In this document: piece by piece, positions 1 through 5,773 of the stretch
How the letters are laid out: every line of letters starts with the position of its first letter
Numbering within the stretch: position 1 is the stretch's first letter
DNA from: a virus
Strand: one strand, 5' to 3'
IMG/VR virus record: IMGVR_UViG_3300042390_000739
Span: 1-21,258 of that record
DNA: 21,258 bases
Notes under the pieces: generated by a model
Databases searched by the model: none
The model's input: only the letters and a program-made list of their open reading frames with translations
Told to the model about the DNA's origin: nothing
Position numbers and translations under genes: made by a program

Positions 1-110
1 CATTCTTTCACAATCAACTCGGCGAACTTTTCTAACTTAGTTGGAATACCTTCTGGATTGTATGTAGGCAATCCAGCCTCGTGAGCAAGTTCTCTAATTC
101 GTTCGTTCAT
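1..110 (-). CDS. Small phage protein, 3' part missing at window edge
   Basis: The ATG at 108-110 overlaps the TGA of the upstream endonuclease gene (ATGA), so translation is probably coupled. The visible product starts MNERIRELAHEAGLPTY and continues PTKLEKFAELIVKEC, then runs off the left edge. I recall this MNERI..LA..AG...LEKFAELIV.EC pattern from short hypothetical proteins of marine T4-like phages. No enzymatic motif is visible and the function is unknown. The start is well supported by the overlap and by the lack of stops up to the edge. The remaining length cannot be seen. Confidence 0.7.
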   Translation of the reverse strand, partial: MNERIRELAHEAGLPTYNPEGIPTKLEKFAELIVKE

Positions 111-778
111 TTCGTTTCCTTACAGTTATCAAAGTGCCACCTTGTCATAGAACCGCCACTACCTACTTTACCGCAATGAGGACAAGTAAAAGTTTCCTTC
201 TTACCCTGATTAGCCTGGCGTAGTTTTTCTTTAGTTTCCTCGCTTGGTGTTTTACCATAACTTGGATTATTACTACCTAACTTTGCATGCCTAATCTTGT
301 CTCTTGTCTGCTCTGTGAATGGTTTGCGTTTCTTCCCTAACTTTGCTTCACTTTGCTTCTTACGAGTTTCCTCTGATGCTACTTTGCCTCTATTAGGACT
401 TGGCTTGCCTCTATTAGGATGAACCTTTTTGATAGACTCGCTTTGTTTCTTACGAGTGTCCTCTGATACTTTTACACCTGTTCTGGTAAACTTACCATCG
501 CCGTTATGTTGGTTAAAACTCATTGGATTGTGTTTAGCATCTAATGACTCCAACAAAGTAGTTTCCAGTTTAATCATCTCTTCTGGGCTACCAGTTTTGA
601 TGACTTCTCGTTTCCACTCTGTTGGATTTTGTTTTATCAACGGTTTAATAAGTTGGCTTGAACTAATGTAGCCATCTTGGGGATGACATCCTTTAGCGGT
701 TCTACAACCAATGTACCACTTGCCCGTAGGCAAGTGTGTCCATTTATAAACGAATGATGTATGAGTGATAGTTTCCAT
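107..778 (-). CDS. GIY-YIG homing endonuclease with NUMOD3 repeats and C-terminal zinc finger
   Basis: This is a probable site-specific DNA endonuclease of the Seg-like, free-standing class. Near the N-terminus VYKWTHLPTGKWYIGCR is a GIY-YIG core variant (VYK for GIY, YIG intact). The middle carries several NUMOD3-type DNA-binding repeats (S-E-E-T-R-K-K-Q-S and relatives, then GKxxSEET). The C-terminus has CPHCGKVGSGG followed by WHFDNC, a likely zinc finger. I chose the ATG at 778 because GIY-YIG domains begin close to it; an in-frame GTG at 793 would add five residues. There is no Shine-Dalgarno, but a late-promoter-like GATAAATAC ends four bases before the ATG. The stop overlaps the next gene. 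Such genes spread themselves between related phage genomes, so this is the likely mobile item here. Confidence 0.88.
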   Translation of the reverse strand: METITHTSFVYKWTHLPTGKWYIGCRTAKGCHPQDGYISSSQLIKPLIKQNPTEWKREVIKTGSPEEMIKLETTLLESLDAKHNPMSFNQHNGDGKFTRTGVKVSEDTRKKQSESIKKVHPNRGKPSPNRGKVASEETRKKQSEAKLGKKRKPFTEQTRDKIRHAKLGSNNPSYGKTPSEETKEKLRQANQGKKETFTCPHCGKVGSGGSMTRWHFDNCKETK

Positions 779-782
779 ACAA

Positions 783-791
783 GTATTTATC
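783..791 (-). promoter_or_regulatory. T4-late-promoter-like octamer before the GIY-YIG gene
   Basis: GATAAATAC on the minus strand differs from T4 late TATAAATA only in its first base. It ends four bases before the chosen ATG, so a transcript starting 6-7 bases downstream would be nearly leaderless. This is inference from motif and position. Confidence 0.45.
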
Positions 792-814
792 ACTCATTAC
801 ATTATTCTGTGCCA

Positions 815-1369
815 TTATAGAGTCTCACCACCGACTGTACGGTTGCAAGCACACAGTTCACCTGTTTGCAATGCATCCAATACACGAAGTGTTTCTTCTG
901 GGCTACGACCAACATTCAGGTTGTTCACTGTGACATGTTGGATAACATTGTCTGGATCCACAATAAATGTGGCACGAAGTGCGGCGCCTGCTGGAGCATA
1001 GAATACGCCCAACTGTTCGATCAAACTTAGATTACCGGTTACCTCATTCCATCGCTGTGTATCAGCAAACTGTGTATGAGTGATTTTCTTCAAATCGGCA
1101 TGTGCTGTCTGCCATGCTACTTTACAGAACTCATTGTCTGTTGATCCTGTGAGCAATACTGCATCGCGATCGGCAAAGTCCTGTGCTAACTTGTCGTAGG
1201 CCACAATTTCTGTAGGACATACAAATGTAAAGTCCTTTGGATAGTAAACGATTACTTTCCACTTGCCTGGAAAGCTCTCATCTGTAATTGTGAAGAATGC
1301 ATCTTCTGGTTGTCCCGGCTTAACACCTGTGACTGCAAATTTTTCTAATTTATCACCAACTGTTTTCAT
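815..1369 (-). CDS. ahpC: 2-Cys peroxiredoxin, AhpC/Prx1 family
   Basis: The product would reduce hydrogen peroxide and organic peroxides through a cysteine thiol in the cytoplasm. At 184 aa it is full length. The active-site signature P44-xxx-T48-xx-C51 (YPKDFTFVCPTE) and the supporting Arg132 (LRATFIVDP) are present. The C-terminus has two close cysteines, C173 and C175 (ELCACN), as I recall from mycobacterial-type AhpC, and ends GGETL. A Shine-Dalgarno AAAGGAAA lies just before the ATG. A sigma70-type promoter at 1423-1451 suggests early expression by host polymerase. No ahpD or other reductase partner lies beside it, so it would draw on host thioredoxin-like reductants. A peroxiredoxin is unusual cargo for a phage; protection of the infected cell from oxidative stress is an inference. 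Confidence 0.93.
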   Translation of the reverse strand: MKTVGDKLEKFAVTGVKPGQPEDAFFTITDESFPGKWKVIVYYPKDFTFVCPTEIVAYDKLAQDFADRDAVLLTGSTDNEFCKVAWQTAHADLKKITHTQFADTQRWNEVTGNLSLIEQLGVFYAPAGAALRATFIVDPDNVIQHVTVNNLNVGRSPEETLRVLDALQTGELCACNRTVGGETL

Positions 1370-1422
1370 ATTTTTCCTTTGTGTGTGAAATGAATATTAA
1401 GAACATCCTGTTCTATGCTGTT

Positions 1423-1451
1423 ATTATACATTTATTTACGCTATAAATCAA
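1423..1451 (-). promoter_or_regulatory. Sigma70-type promoter for the peroxiredoxin
   Basis: On the minus strand TTGATT (1446-1451) and a perfect TATAAT (1423-1428) are separated by exactly 17 bases. Transcription would start near 1416, about 45 bases before the ATG at 1369. The spacer also contains GTAAATAA (1432-1439), a late-promoter-like octamer, so the gene might be read early and late. Confidence 0.7.
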
Positions 1452-1512
1452 TGGTTTTCCATTAGTTTTGCCTAATATTTTTTAATGGCAGTAATAGGAA
1501 AAACTAATAATG

Positions 1513-1532
1513 AAAGGCCCCGAAGGGCCTTT
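1513..1532 (-). terminator. Rho-independent-type hairpin after the DUF4214 gene
   Basis: This is an eight-base-pair stem AAAGGCCC/GGGCCTTT with a four-base loop that reads UUCG on the minus strand. It lies 17 bases past the stop of the 1549-2448 gene, with a loosely T-rich stretch after it. The UUCG orientation and position indicate minus-strand termination. Confidence 0.75.
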
Positions 1533-1548
1533 ATTAAATCAAAATTGA

Positions 1549-2448
1549 TTATCCAACTACTGGAGTATACTCAATACCAGTGGTTGCAAGACCTACTAAC
1601 CCAATAGTAGTTTCAAATGCTGCCAACTCACTAGCAGCAACCAGTACATCAGCCTGACTCAACTTGCTGTTGGTCATCCATGCAGTGTAGTCTGTAACCT
1701 GTGTCAAGGTAGCATCAGTGCCGTAGACATTTTTGTAAACGTGCTTGATGAATGTTTCATCGCTAACACCACCAGCATCTGCTTTGTAAACGGCTGTGGT
1801 CAAGAGGGCTTCTGCTAGTTGTTTGTTTGTCCAACCTTTGTCGGCGAGATCAATACCAATGCCTTTGTATGCGTTGGTAACATCTGCTGTGCCAAGTGCG
1901 GCTGCTAACAATGCGTAGACATCACCTGCACGACCTGTGGCATCATAAGCAATGGCCTTGTCGGTGAACACCACACGCTCGTGGTTGGCAAGGTTAAACT
2001 CCATGTTGCTAACCAATGTGCTGGCTAACTTTACGTTGTCAGCAGTTTTAGTAACTGTGAATTCTGTACTCTTGCCGCCCATAGTGTAAGTGTCAATACC
2101 AGTAGTGCCAGTGACGTCGACTGTGATATCCACTGTGCCATCACCTGCACGACCTGTACCCACTACACCAAAGGTAGCAACTTTACCAGCAGTACCAACT
2201 GTGGCCACTGTGACAATCAAGTTGTTGGCAACTGTACCGCCTAATGCAGTACCAGCAAGAGTGATAGTGTCACCTGCAACATAGCCAGTACCTGCACTTG
2301 CGGCCACTGAATCTAATACAACAGAGTATACTCCGTCTGTTTTAGTAACATCAAAAGCAGCACCTGTTCCGGTTCCGCCGGTCAATCCAGTAACATTTTG
2401 GTATGTAGCGTTAATTGGTTTATCTTTGATTGTAATTGTTGTTGTCAT
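1549..2448 (-). CDS. Surface/virion-type protein with Gly-Thr-rich N-terminal repeats and C-terminal DUF4214-like region
   Basis: The product has 299 aa and no signal peptide. Residues about 15-120 are Gly/Thr/Val-rich beta repeats of the GTGYVAGDTITLAGTALGG type, which I recall from phage tail-fibre and structural proteins. Residues about 140-290 follow a recognisable bacterial surface-protein pattern: NHERVVFTDKAIAYDATGRAG, then ETFIKHVYKNVYGTDATLT, then SQADVLVAASELAAFE, matching DUF4214 and the segment that normally precedes it in RTX/S-layer proteins. It could be a virion attachment protein or a protein placed on the host surface; the sequence does not decide. Shine-Dalgarno AAAGGAAAA is present, a TATAAT lies upstream at 2480-2485, and a hairpin terminator follows, so it is probably its own transcription unit. 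Confidence 0.75.
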   Translation of the reverse strand: MTTTITIKDKPINATYQNVTGLTGGTGTGAAFDVTKTDGVYSVVLDSVAASAGTGYVAGDTITLAGTALGGTVANNLIVTVATVGTAGKVATFGVVGTGRAGDGTVDITVDVTGTTGIDTYTMGGKSTEFTVTKTADNVKLASTLVSNMEFNLANHERVVFTDKAIAYDATGRAGDVYALLAAALGTADVTNAYKGIGIDLADKGWTNKQLAEALLTTAVYKADAGGVSDETFIKHVYKNVYGTDATLTQVTDYTAWMTNSKLSQADVLVAASELAAFETTIGLVGLATTGIEYTPVVG

Positions 2449-2479
2449 AATTTTCCTTTTCTAGTAATATGATTTTATG

Positions 2480-2485
2480 ATTATA
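2480..2485 (-). promoter_or_regulatory. Possible -10 box (TATAAT) for the DUF4214 gene
   Basis: TGTATAAT on the minus strand lies 32 bases before the ATG at 2448. I see no convincing -35 at 16-18 bases, so this is a weak call based on the perfect hexamer alone. Confidence 0.35.
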
Positions 2486-2534
2486 CACGATTTGTCTAAT
2501 AAAACTTGTGCGCACACGCACAACTTCGACAAGA

Positions 2535-3005
2535 TTATTCAATTTCTAACCAGGTATGGTCGCCCATATATTTTACCTGTATTTGATATTCATAATCTAC
2601 AGGCACTCCAGTTGCCCAATCATTGGGTCCAGTTAAAACTAACAGAGTTTTTTCTTTGCGTCGATCCCATACTACCCAATAACAGTTTCCCATTACTACT
2701 TGGAACTGGTATTCGGCTGCATGAACTGCATCAGTTACTGCTAACCTGCGTTTTATCTGTTGTGCCTGTTTTTCTAACACTGCTACTAATTCCATGATAC
2801 GATCATATTCTTGCTGGGCATACATCCTAGCATGATTAATCATAATGTCTTTTTGTTTTGTAACAGGAATAAGGTCAAACTTTGGACCACCAGCTTCGGT
2901 GGCATAAGGAGTGACATTCCTATTAAAAAATGGAATCATCGAACCGGTGGACGTAGAATCGTAGCTGTCACGTCCTTTGGCAATATTAGACTTTTTTTCG
3001 GTCAT
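2535..3005 (-). CDS. DUF2452 family protein
   Basis: The 156-aa protein has the DUF2452 pattern I recall from marine T4-like phages: VTPYATEAGGPKFDLIPV, then KQKDIMINHARMYAQQEYDRI (helical), a basic helical stretch QQIKRRLAVTD, then YQFQVVMGNCYWVVWD and GPNDWATG, and the ending MGDHTWLEIE. The biochemical role is unknown. It has no membrane segment or signal peptide. It lies directly downstream of the tmRNA terminator; a late-promoter-like GTAAATAC ends three bases before its ATG and no Shine-Dalgarno is visible, so a leaderless late mRNA is possible. Confidence 0.85.
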   Translation of the reverse strand: MTEKKSNIAKGRDSYDSTSTGSMIPFFNRNVTPYATEAGGPKFDLIPVTKQKDIMINHARMYAQQEYDRIMELVAVLEKQAQQIKRRLAVTDAVHAAEYQFQVVMGNCYWVVWDRRKEKTLLVLTGPNDWATGVPVDYEYQIQVKYMGDHTWLEIE

Positions 3006-3008
3006 CGG

Positions 3009-3016
3009 GTATTTAC
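3009..3016 (-). promoter_or_regulatory. Late-promoter-like octamer before the DUF2452 gene
   Basis: GTAAATAC on the minus strand lies three bases from the ATG at 3005 and abuts the T-tract of the tmRNA terminator. It separates tmRNA transcription from that of the downstream gene if both act as proposed. Confidence 0.4.
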
Positions 3017-3045
3017 AAAATAAAATAGGACCCGAAGGTCCTATT
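3017..3045 (-). terminator. Rho-independent terminator of the tmRNA unit
   Basis: A perfect nine-base-pair stem AATAGGACC/GGTCCTATT (3024-3032 with 3037-3045) encloses a loop that reads UUCG on the minus strand. TTATTTT follows at 3017-3023. It lies about 45 bases after the tmRNA tag stop codon. Confidence 0.88.
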
Positions 3046-3385
3046 GACTATTGAGTTACAAGGTGGTCAACCCCGGAGTTGCAGTTTCTTAGGCTGCTAG
3101 CGCAAATGCTTCTTCGTTAGCGGCGCTAACGGTGAAGTTGATCTGTGCATACTCGAATGTATTTGCGTTTGCATTTACGTTTTTTGCTTGATTAACGGTC
3201 ATCGCCTACCGTGTTGCCGTCTCTACTATCTCACCCAATCGATTACCGGAGCAGGCCCATTATAAAGTATACTAGCGGCTATGCCATCTTACTATCCCAG
3301 TATGTCGGGTGTTGGCTAATGTACTTTATGGTGGACCTGGCGAGATTCGAACTCGCGTCTTGAATGCCTTCGCTTTGAAGGGATT
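3046..3385 (-). ncRNA. ssrA: tmRNA, circularly permuted (two-piece)
   Basis: tmRNA rescues stalled ribosomes and tags the nascent peptide for proteolysis. Read on the minus strand, the acceptor piece comes first: P2 strand 3360-3366, T arm GCGAG-TTCGAAT-CTCGC, then CAGGTCC-A-CCA ending at 3329. An intervening segment (3259-3328) carries ATAAAGTA and TACTTTAT, which would extend the acceptor helix in the precursor. The coding piece starts at 3258 with GGGCCTG, which pairs fully with CAGGTCC and includes a G3-U70 wobble, the alanine identity element. D-loop-like GGTAATCGA follows, then TTGGGTG (3232-3238), which pairs with CATTCAA of the acceptor piece, and a stem ACGGT/ACCGT. The tag frame (3172-3089) has resume codon GCA, 27 sense codons, and ends AANEEAFALAA-stop. 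Outer boundaries are approximate. Confidence 0.93.
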
Positions 3386-3396
3386 ACAACAATTTC

Positions 3397-3600
3397 TTAA
3401 GCGGGCTGAATGTTACTTGCCTGCTGTCCTTTTTGACCCTGAGTTACTTCAAATCTTACACTTTGTCCTTCTTGTAGGCTTTTGAAGCCTCCTGAATTAA
3501 TTTGTGAAAAATGTGCAAATAAGTCTGCGCCACCATTGTCCGGTGTAATAAAACCAAAACCTTTGGTGTCGTTAAACCATTTTACTTTTCCTGTTACCAT
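3397..3600 (-). CDS. cspA: Cold-shock-domain protein, CspA family
   Basis: The 67-aa single-domain protein is full length. RNP1 (KGFGFITPD) and RNP2 (LFAHFSQI) are both intact, and the protein starts [18 protein letters not shown]. It is a small cytoplasmic RNA/ssDNA-binding protein, probably an RNA chaperone. The Shine-Dalgarno TAGGAAA is close to the ATG. The gene sits only a few bases upstream of the tmRNA acceptor piece with no terminator between, so the two are likely co-transcribed and the tmRNA released by processing. An exact TATAAATA lies about 70 bases upstream, and the long leader contains an inverted repeat (3642-3656). Confidence 0.95.
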   Translation of the reverse strand: MVTGKVKWFNDTKGFGFITPDNGGADLFAHFSQINSGGFKSLQEGQSVRFEVTQGQKGQQASNIQPA

Positions 3601-3641
3601 GTTACTTTTTTCCTATTTTCGATTGATTGTGTGAATTACAT

Positions 3642-3656
3642 CAATAACTGTTATTG
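3642..3656. repeat. Short inverted repeat in the divergent cspA leader
   Basis: CAATAAC and GTTATTG are separated by one base. It lies between the cspA start (3600) and the divergent promoters near 3669-3696. It could be an operator or, in RNA, a weak five-pair hairpin; there is no further support. Confidence 0.35.
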
Positions 3657-3668
3657 TACAGTCACAAG

Positions 3669-3676
3669 TATTTATA
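3669..3676 (-). promoter_or_regulatory. Exact TATAAATA late promoter for cspA and tmRNA
   Basis: On the minus strand this matches the T4 late consensus exactly. It lies about 70 bases before the cspA ATG, in a 114-base divergent intergenic region. The following bases ACTTGT match those after the octamer of the GIY-YIG gene (ATAAATACTTGT in both). Confidence 0.6.
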
Positions 3677-3688
3677 TGCAACTCGTTT

Positions 3689-3696
3689 GGTAAATA
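3689..3696 (+). promoter_or_regulatory. Late-promoter-like octamer for the plus-strand operon
   Basis: GGTAAATA on the plus strand lies 18 bases before the ATG at 3715 and is followed by TAGGAG as ribosome binding site. It would drive the six-gene operon ending at 5773; no other promoter candidate stands out. Confidence 0.45.
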
Positions 3697-3714
3697 TGAT
3701 TGTAGGAGCGAACA

Positions 3715-3993
3715 ATGGGCGATTTCTTTAAATTAGTAGCAGAATTAGGGTTCCCAATAGCAGGAGCAATGGCTGCGGGTTATTTTGTGTTCTTAACACT
3801 AAAATTCATTCTTGCTGGAGTAACCAGCAGTGTAAACGGTATGGGCGGTATTATCAAAGGGCTAGACAGCCGAGTTGATACTATGACAAATCAATTGCAA
3901 CGGATTGATGTTAAAGTAAGTCACGCTCTAGGTTTACAACCAGATTATGACAGGATTAGCCGAGCAGAGCAAGCGGATCAAAGGAAAGACTAA
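3715..3993 (+). CDS. Small one-TM protein with C-terminal helical tail, paralogue of the 4172 gene
   Basis: The 92-aa protein starts with a short cytoplasmic stretch (LVAELGFPIAG), followed by a hydrophobic segment at about residues 13-36, then a probable amphipathic or coiled-coil helix (GLDSRVDTMTNQLQRIDVKVSHAL). The layout resembles the BhlA/UviB holin-like family, but assignment as a holin is only a possibility. It shares GFPI, GYF, an I.-I/L-D-R segment and a final YDRI/YERI-AEQ with the product of the 4172 gene, so the two are paralogues. A clear Shine-Dalgarno TAGGAG precedes it. Its TAA shares one base with the next ATG (TAATG). Confidence 0.8.
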   Translation: MGDFFKLVAELGFPIAGAMAAGYFVFLTLKFILAGVTSSVNGMGGIIKGLDSRVDTMTNQLQRIDVKVSHALGLQPDYDRISRAEQADQRKD

Positions 3994-4172
3994 TGAAGTA
4001 CGTTGATTACGAATGGGATCTACATAAAGATAAGATTGTACTAGATCGAGAACTTAATATCGACAAGTTAGAATGGCGAGCAGGCGATCATTTTGAAATT
4101 AAGAATATAGATGGCAGGGTAGAGTTAGTTAAAGTTGACCCTATAGTAAAATTTGTAAAAGGATACAAGTAA
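3993..4172 (+). CDS. 59-aa conserved phage protein
   Basis: This frame runs MKYVDYEWDLHKDKIVLDRE to VKVDPIVKFVKGYK, joined by TAATG on both sides to its neighbours. It is soluble, acidic and Trp/Tyr-containing, with no membrane segment. I recall similar short MKYVDYEWDL...FVKGY proteins from marine T4-like phages, always without a known function. The tight coupling between the two paralogous membrane proteins suggests it is made in step with them. Confidence 0.8.
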   Translation: MKYVDYEWDLHKDKIVLDRELNIDKLEWRAGDHFEIKNIDGRVELVKVDPIVKFVKGYK

Positions 4173-4525
4173 TGGATCCGGTAGAACTAGTAAACAAATA
4201 TGGTTTTCCTATTGTGGCAGCAGGCGGCATGGGATATTTTATCTACTACGTGTGGACTTGGGTGACCACAGAAATCAAGCCCGTTATAGGACAAGCCAAT
4301 GGAACTCTTATTGCTCTTATTGATCGTATTCGTATGCTTGATAACGATCTTATCAGGTTGAATCAAAAAGTTGAAACGGTCATGGAACTTCGTGGCAAGA
4401 CCATTGAGTATGAGCGTATCAAAGCTGAGCAACAAATTAATAAAGTTTCAGAAGAAGATGATACGCCAATCGGTAAACGTAAGGCTAATAAGCAAGAAAT
4501 TAAAGATGCGTCAGGAGACGATTGA
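4172..4525 (+). CDS. One-TM protein with coiled-coil tail, paralogue of the 3715 gene
   Basis: The product has 117 aa. It starts MDPVELVNKYGFPIVAAGG, then a hydrophobic segment through about residue 34 (MGYFIYYVWTWV), a helical region with heptad-like leucines and isoleucines (ANGTLIALIDRIRMLDNDLI), and a charged tail rich in Lys, Glu and Asp. No catalytic motif is seen. The pattern is common in T4-like marine phages, without assigned function. The membrane topology and neighbours (paralogue and lipoprotein) would suit a membrane-disruption or envelope role, but this is conjecture. Its TGA overlaps the next ATG (TGATG). Confidence 0.8.
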   Translation: MDPVELVNKYGFPIVAAGGMGYFIYYVWTWVTTEIKPVIGQANGTLIALIDRIRMLDNDLIRLNQKVETVMELRGKTIEYERIKAEQQINKVSEEDDTPIGKRKANKQEIKDASGDD

Positions 4526-4884
4526 TGAAAAAATTAATTATCATAGCAAGTATACTATTGTCAGGATGCTCCACTATTCAAGATATTAAACAGTATTGGC
4601 CCAGAGTTCATGATCCAGTGATGTTTAATCAACTGGTTGCCGCTGATATTGCCATAGCACACCAGAACTGCGATACACCAACCTGGACCACAGTTGCTCC
4701 TATTACCGAGCAATTGGCAAAATATACAGAATGGCGTAAAGATCCTCAAGCCGCTAATCTTAGAGGCCTACATGCACACATAGAACGCATGAGCAAGGGT
4801 GGTTCAAAAACCTTTTGCGAAATAGGTAAAAAGACAGCACAACAAAGAATAGAAGCAGCCAAGTCTGCGTGGGAAGGAAGATAA
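4525..4884 (+). CDS. Small lipoprotein, possibly spanin-like
   Basis: The 119-aa protein has a lipoprotein signal sequence: MKKLIIIASILLSGC with lipobox LLSG-C, lipidated Cys15. The mature part contains QYWPRVHDPVMF, two further cysteines (NCDTP and TFCEIG), and the ending KSAWEGR. I chose the ATG at 4525 over an in-frame TTG three bases earlier because it overlaps the previous stop (TGATG) and has AGGAG eight bases upstream. The product should sit in the outer or inner membrane facing the periplasm. A u-spanin or Rz1-like lysis role is possible given the adjacent one-TM proteins, but the protein is larger than typical Rz1 and the role is not shown. Confidence 0.82.
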   Translation: MKKLIIIASILLSGCSTIQDIKQYWPRVHDPVMFNQLVAADIAIAHQNCDTPTWTTVAPITEQLAKYTEWRKDPQAANLRGLHAHIERMSKGGSKTFCEIGKKTAQQRIEAAKSAWEGR

Positions 4885-5072
4885 TGCATCCACTAGAAGT
4901 TGAAATACAAACAATTATTGAACAATGTCAAATGGGCAATCTTACTGTAGGCGAACGCAATTATCTCCTACAAGAGATTAGAGATATCCGTGCTGCTCAA
5001 GAGTGTGCAGGTAACGAACAACTTTTTAGATATGTAGTACAGGCTTGCAATATTGCAATGGCTGTAGTTTAA
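4884..5072 (+). CDS. 62-aa conserved phage protein
   Basis: The start ATG is part of a TAATG junction with the lipoprotein gene; an upstream in-frame GTG (4869) is less likely. The product is a small, mostly helical acidic protein: VEIQTIIEQCQMGNLTVGER, NYLLQEIRDIRAAQECAGNE, then QLFRYVVQACNIAMAVV. It has no signal or TM segment despite the hydrophobic end. The pattern is familiar from T4-like marine phages as an unnamed protein. It is coupled to the desaturase by another TAATG. Confidence 0.8.
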   Translation: MHPLEVEIQTIIEQCQMGNLTVGERNYLLQEIRDIRAAQECAGNEQLFRYVVQACNIAMAVV

Positions 5073-5773
5073 TGTCGGCTGTTTTAGCAACGTTGGTAAT
5101 GACGCATATTACAATAGTGTGCGTTACACTATACCTACATAGATGCCAGGCACACAGGGGTCTTGAATTTCACCCGGTACTAAGTCATTTTATGCGACTA
5201 TGGTTGTGGCTGACTACTGGCATGACTACCAAAGCATGGGTAGCAGTACATCGCAAACATCACCAAAACACAGATCAAGAAGGCGATCCACATAGCCCAC
5301 ACGTATTTGGTATTAAAAGATTATTACTAGGCGGATGGAGTTTATATCACGAAGCAACTAAAGATCCTAACATGGTTATCAAATACGGAGCAGGCACTCC
5401 CAAGGACCGTGTTGAAGTTTTCTACACTAGATATCACCAATATGGCATTCTTGTAATGCTGGTCATAGACCTATTGTTATTTGGGCTCTGGGGATTTCTA
5501 GTGTGGGGTGTACAAATGATATGGATCCCATTCTGGGCTGCAGGCTTTATTAACGGTGTTGGACACTGGTGGGGATATCGTAACGGCGAAACTAAAGATC
5601 ACAGTCGCAATGTAATGCCTTGGGGCATACTAATCGGTGGTGAAGAACTACACAACAACCACCACTTAGATCCTGCTAATCCTAAACTAAGCCGTCGCTG
5701 GTTTGAGTTTGACGCTGGCTGGATGTGGCTTACACTATTTAGAACGGTAGGGCTGGCAAAGATTAGATCTTAA
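5072..5773 (+). CDS. Acyl-lipid/acyl-CoA fatty acid desaturase (delta-9 type)
   Basis: This is an integral-membrane di-iron enzyme that would put a double bond in membrane acyl chains. All three histidine boxes are present: H23-RCQA-H28 (HX4H), H60-RK-H63-H64 (HXXHH) and H194-NN-H197-H198 (HXXHH), plus the extra His165 in NGVGHWWGYRN. Hydrophobic segments lie at about residues 4-22, 38-52, 123-148 and 150-165. At 233 aa it is short relative to bacterial desaturases (often 270-380) but contains the whole catalytic core. The start at 5072 forms TAATG with the previous gene. Its TAA directly abuts the stop of the convergent cyclase. Its likely role is to raise membrane fluidity of the infected cell; electron donors would come from the host. 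Confidence 0.92.
   Translation: MSAVLATLVMTHITIVCVTLYLHRCQAHRGLEFHPVLSHFMRLWLWLTTGMTTKAWVAVHRKHHQNTDQEGDPHSPHVFGIKRLLLGGWSLYHEATKDPNMVIKYGAGTPKDRVEVFYTRYHQYGILVMLVIDLLLFGLWGFLVWGVQMIWIPFWAAGFINGVGHWWGYRNGETKDHSRNVMPWGILIGGEELHNNHHLDPANPKLSRRWFEFDAGWMWLTLFRTVGLAKIRS

Noticed and set aside
3329-3400. An ordinary tRNA gene, suggested by the T arm and encoded CCA
   Set aside because: No matching 5' acceptor strand, D arm or anticodon arm lies upstream within tRNA length; the matching GGGCCTG is downstream at 3252-3258, and a tag frame follows, so it is the acceptor piece of a permuted tmRNA.
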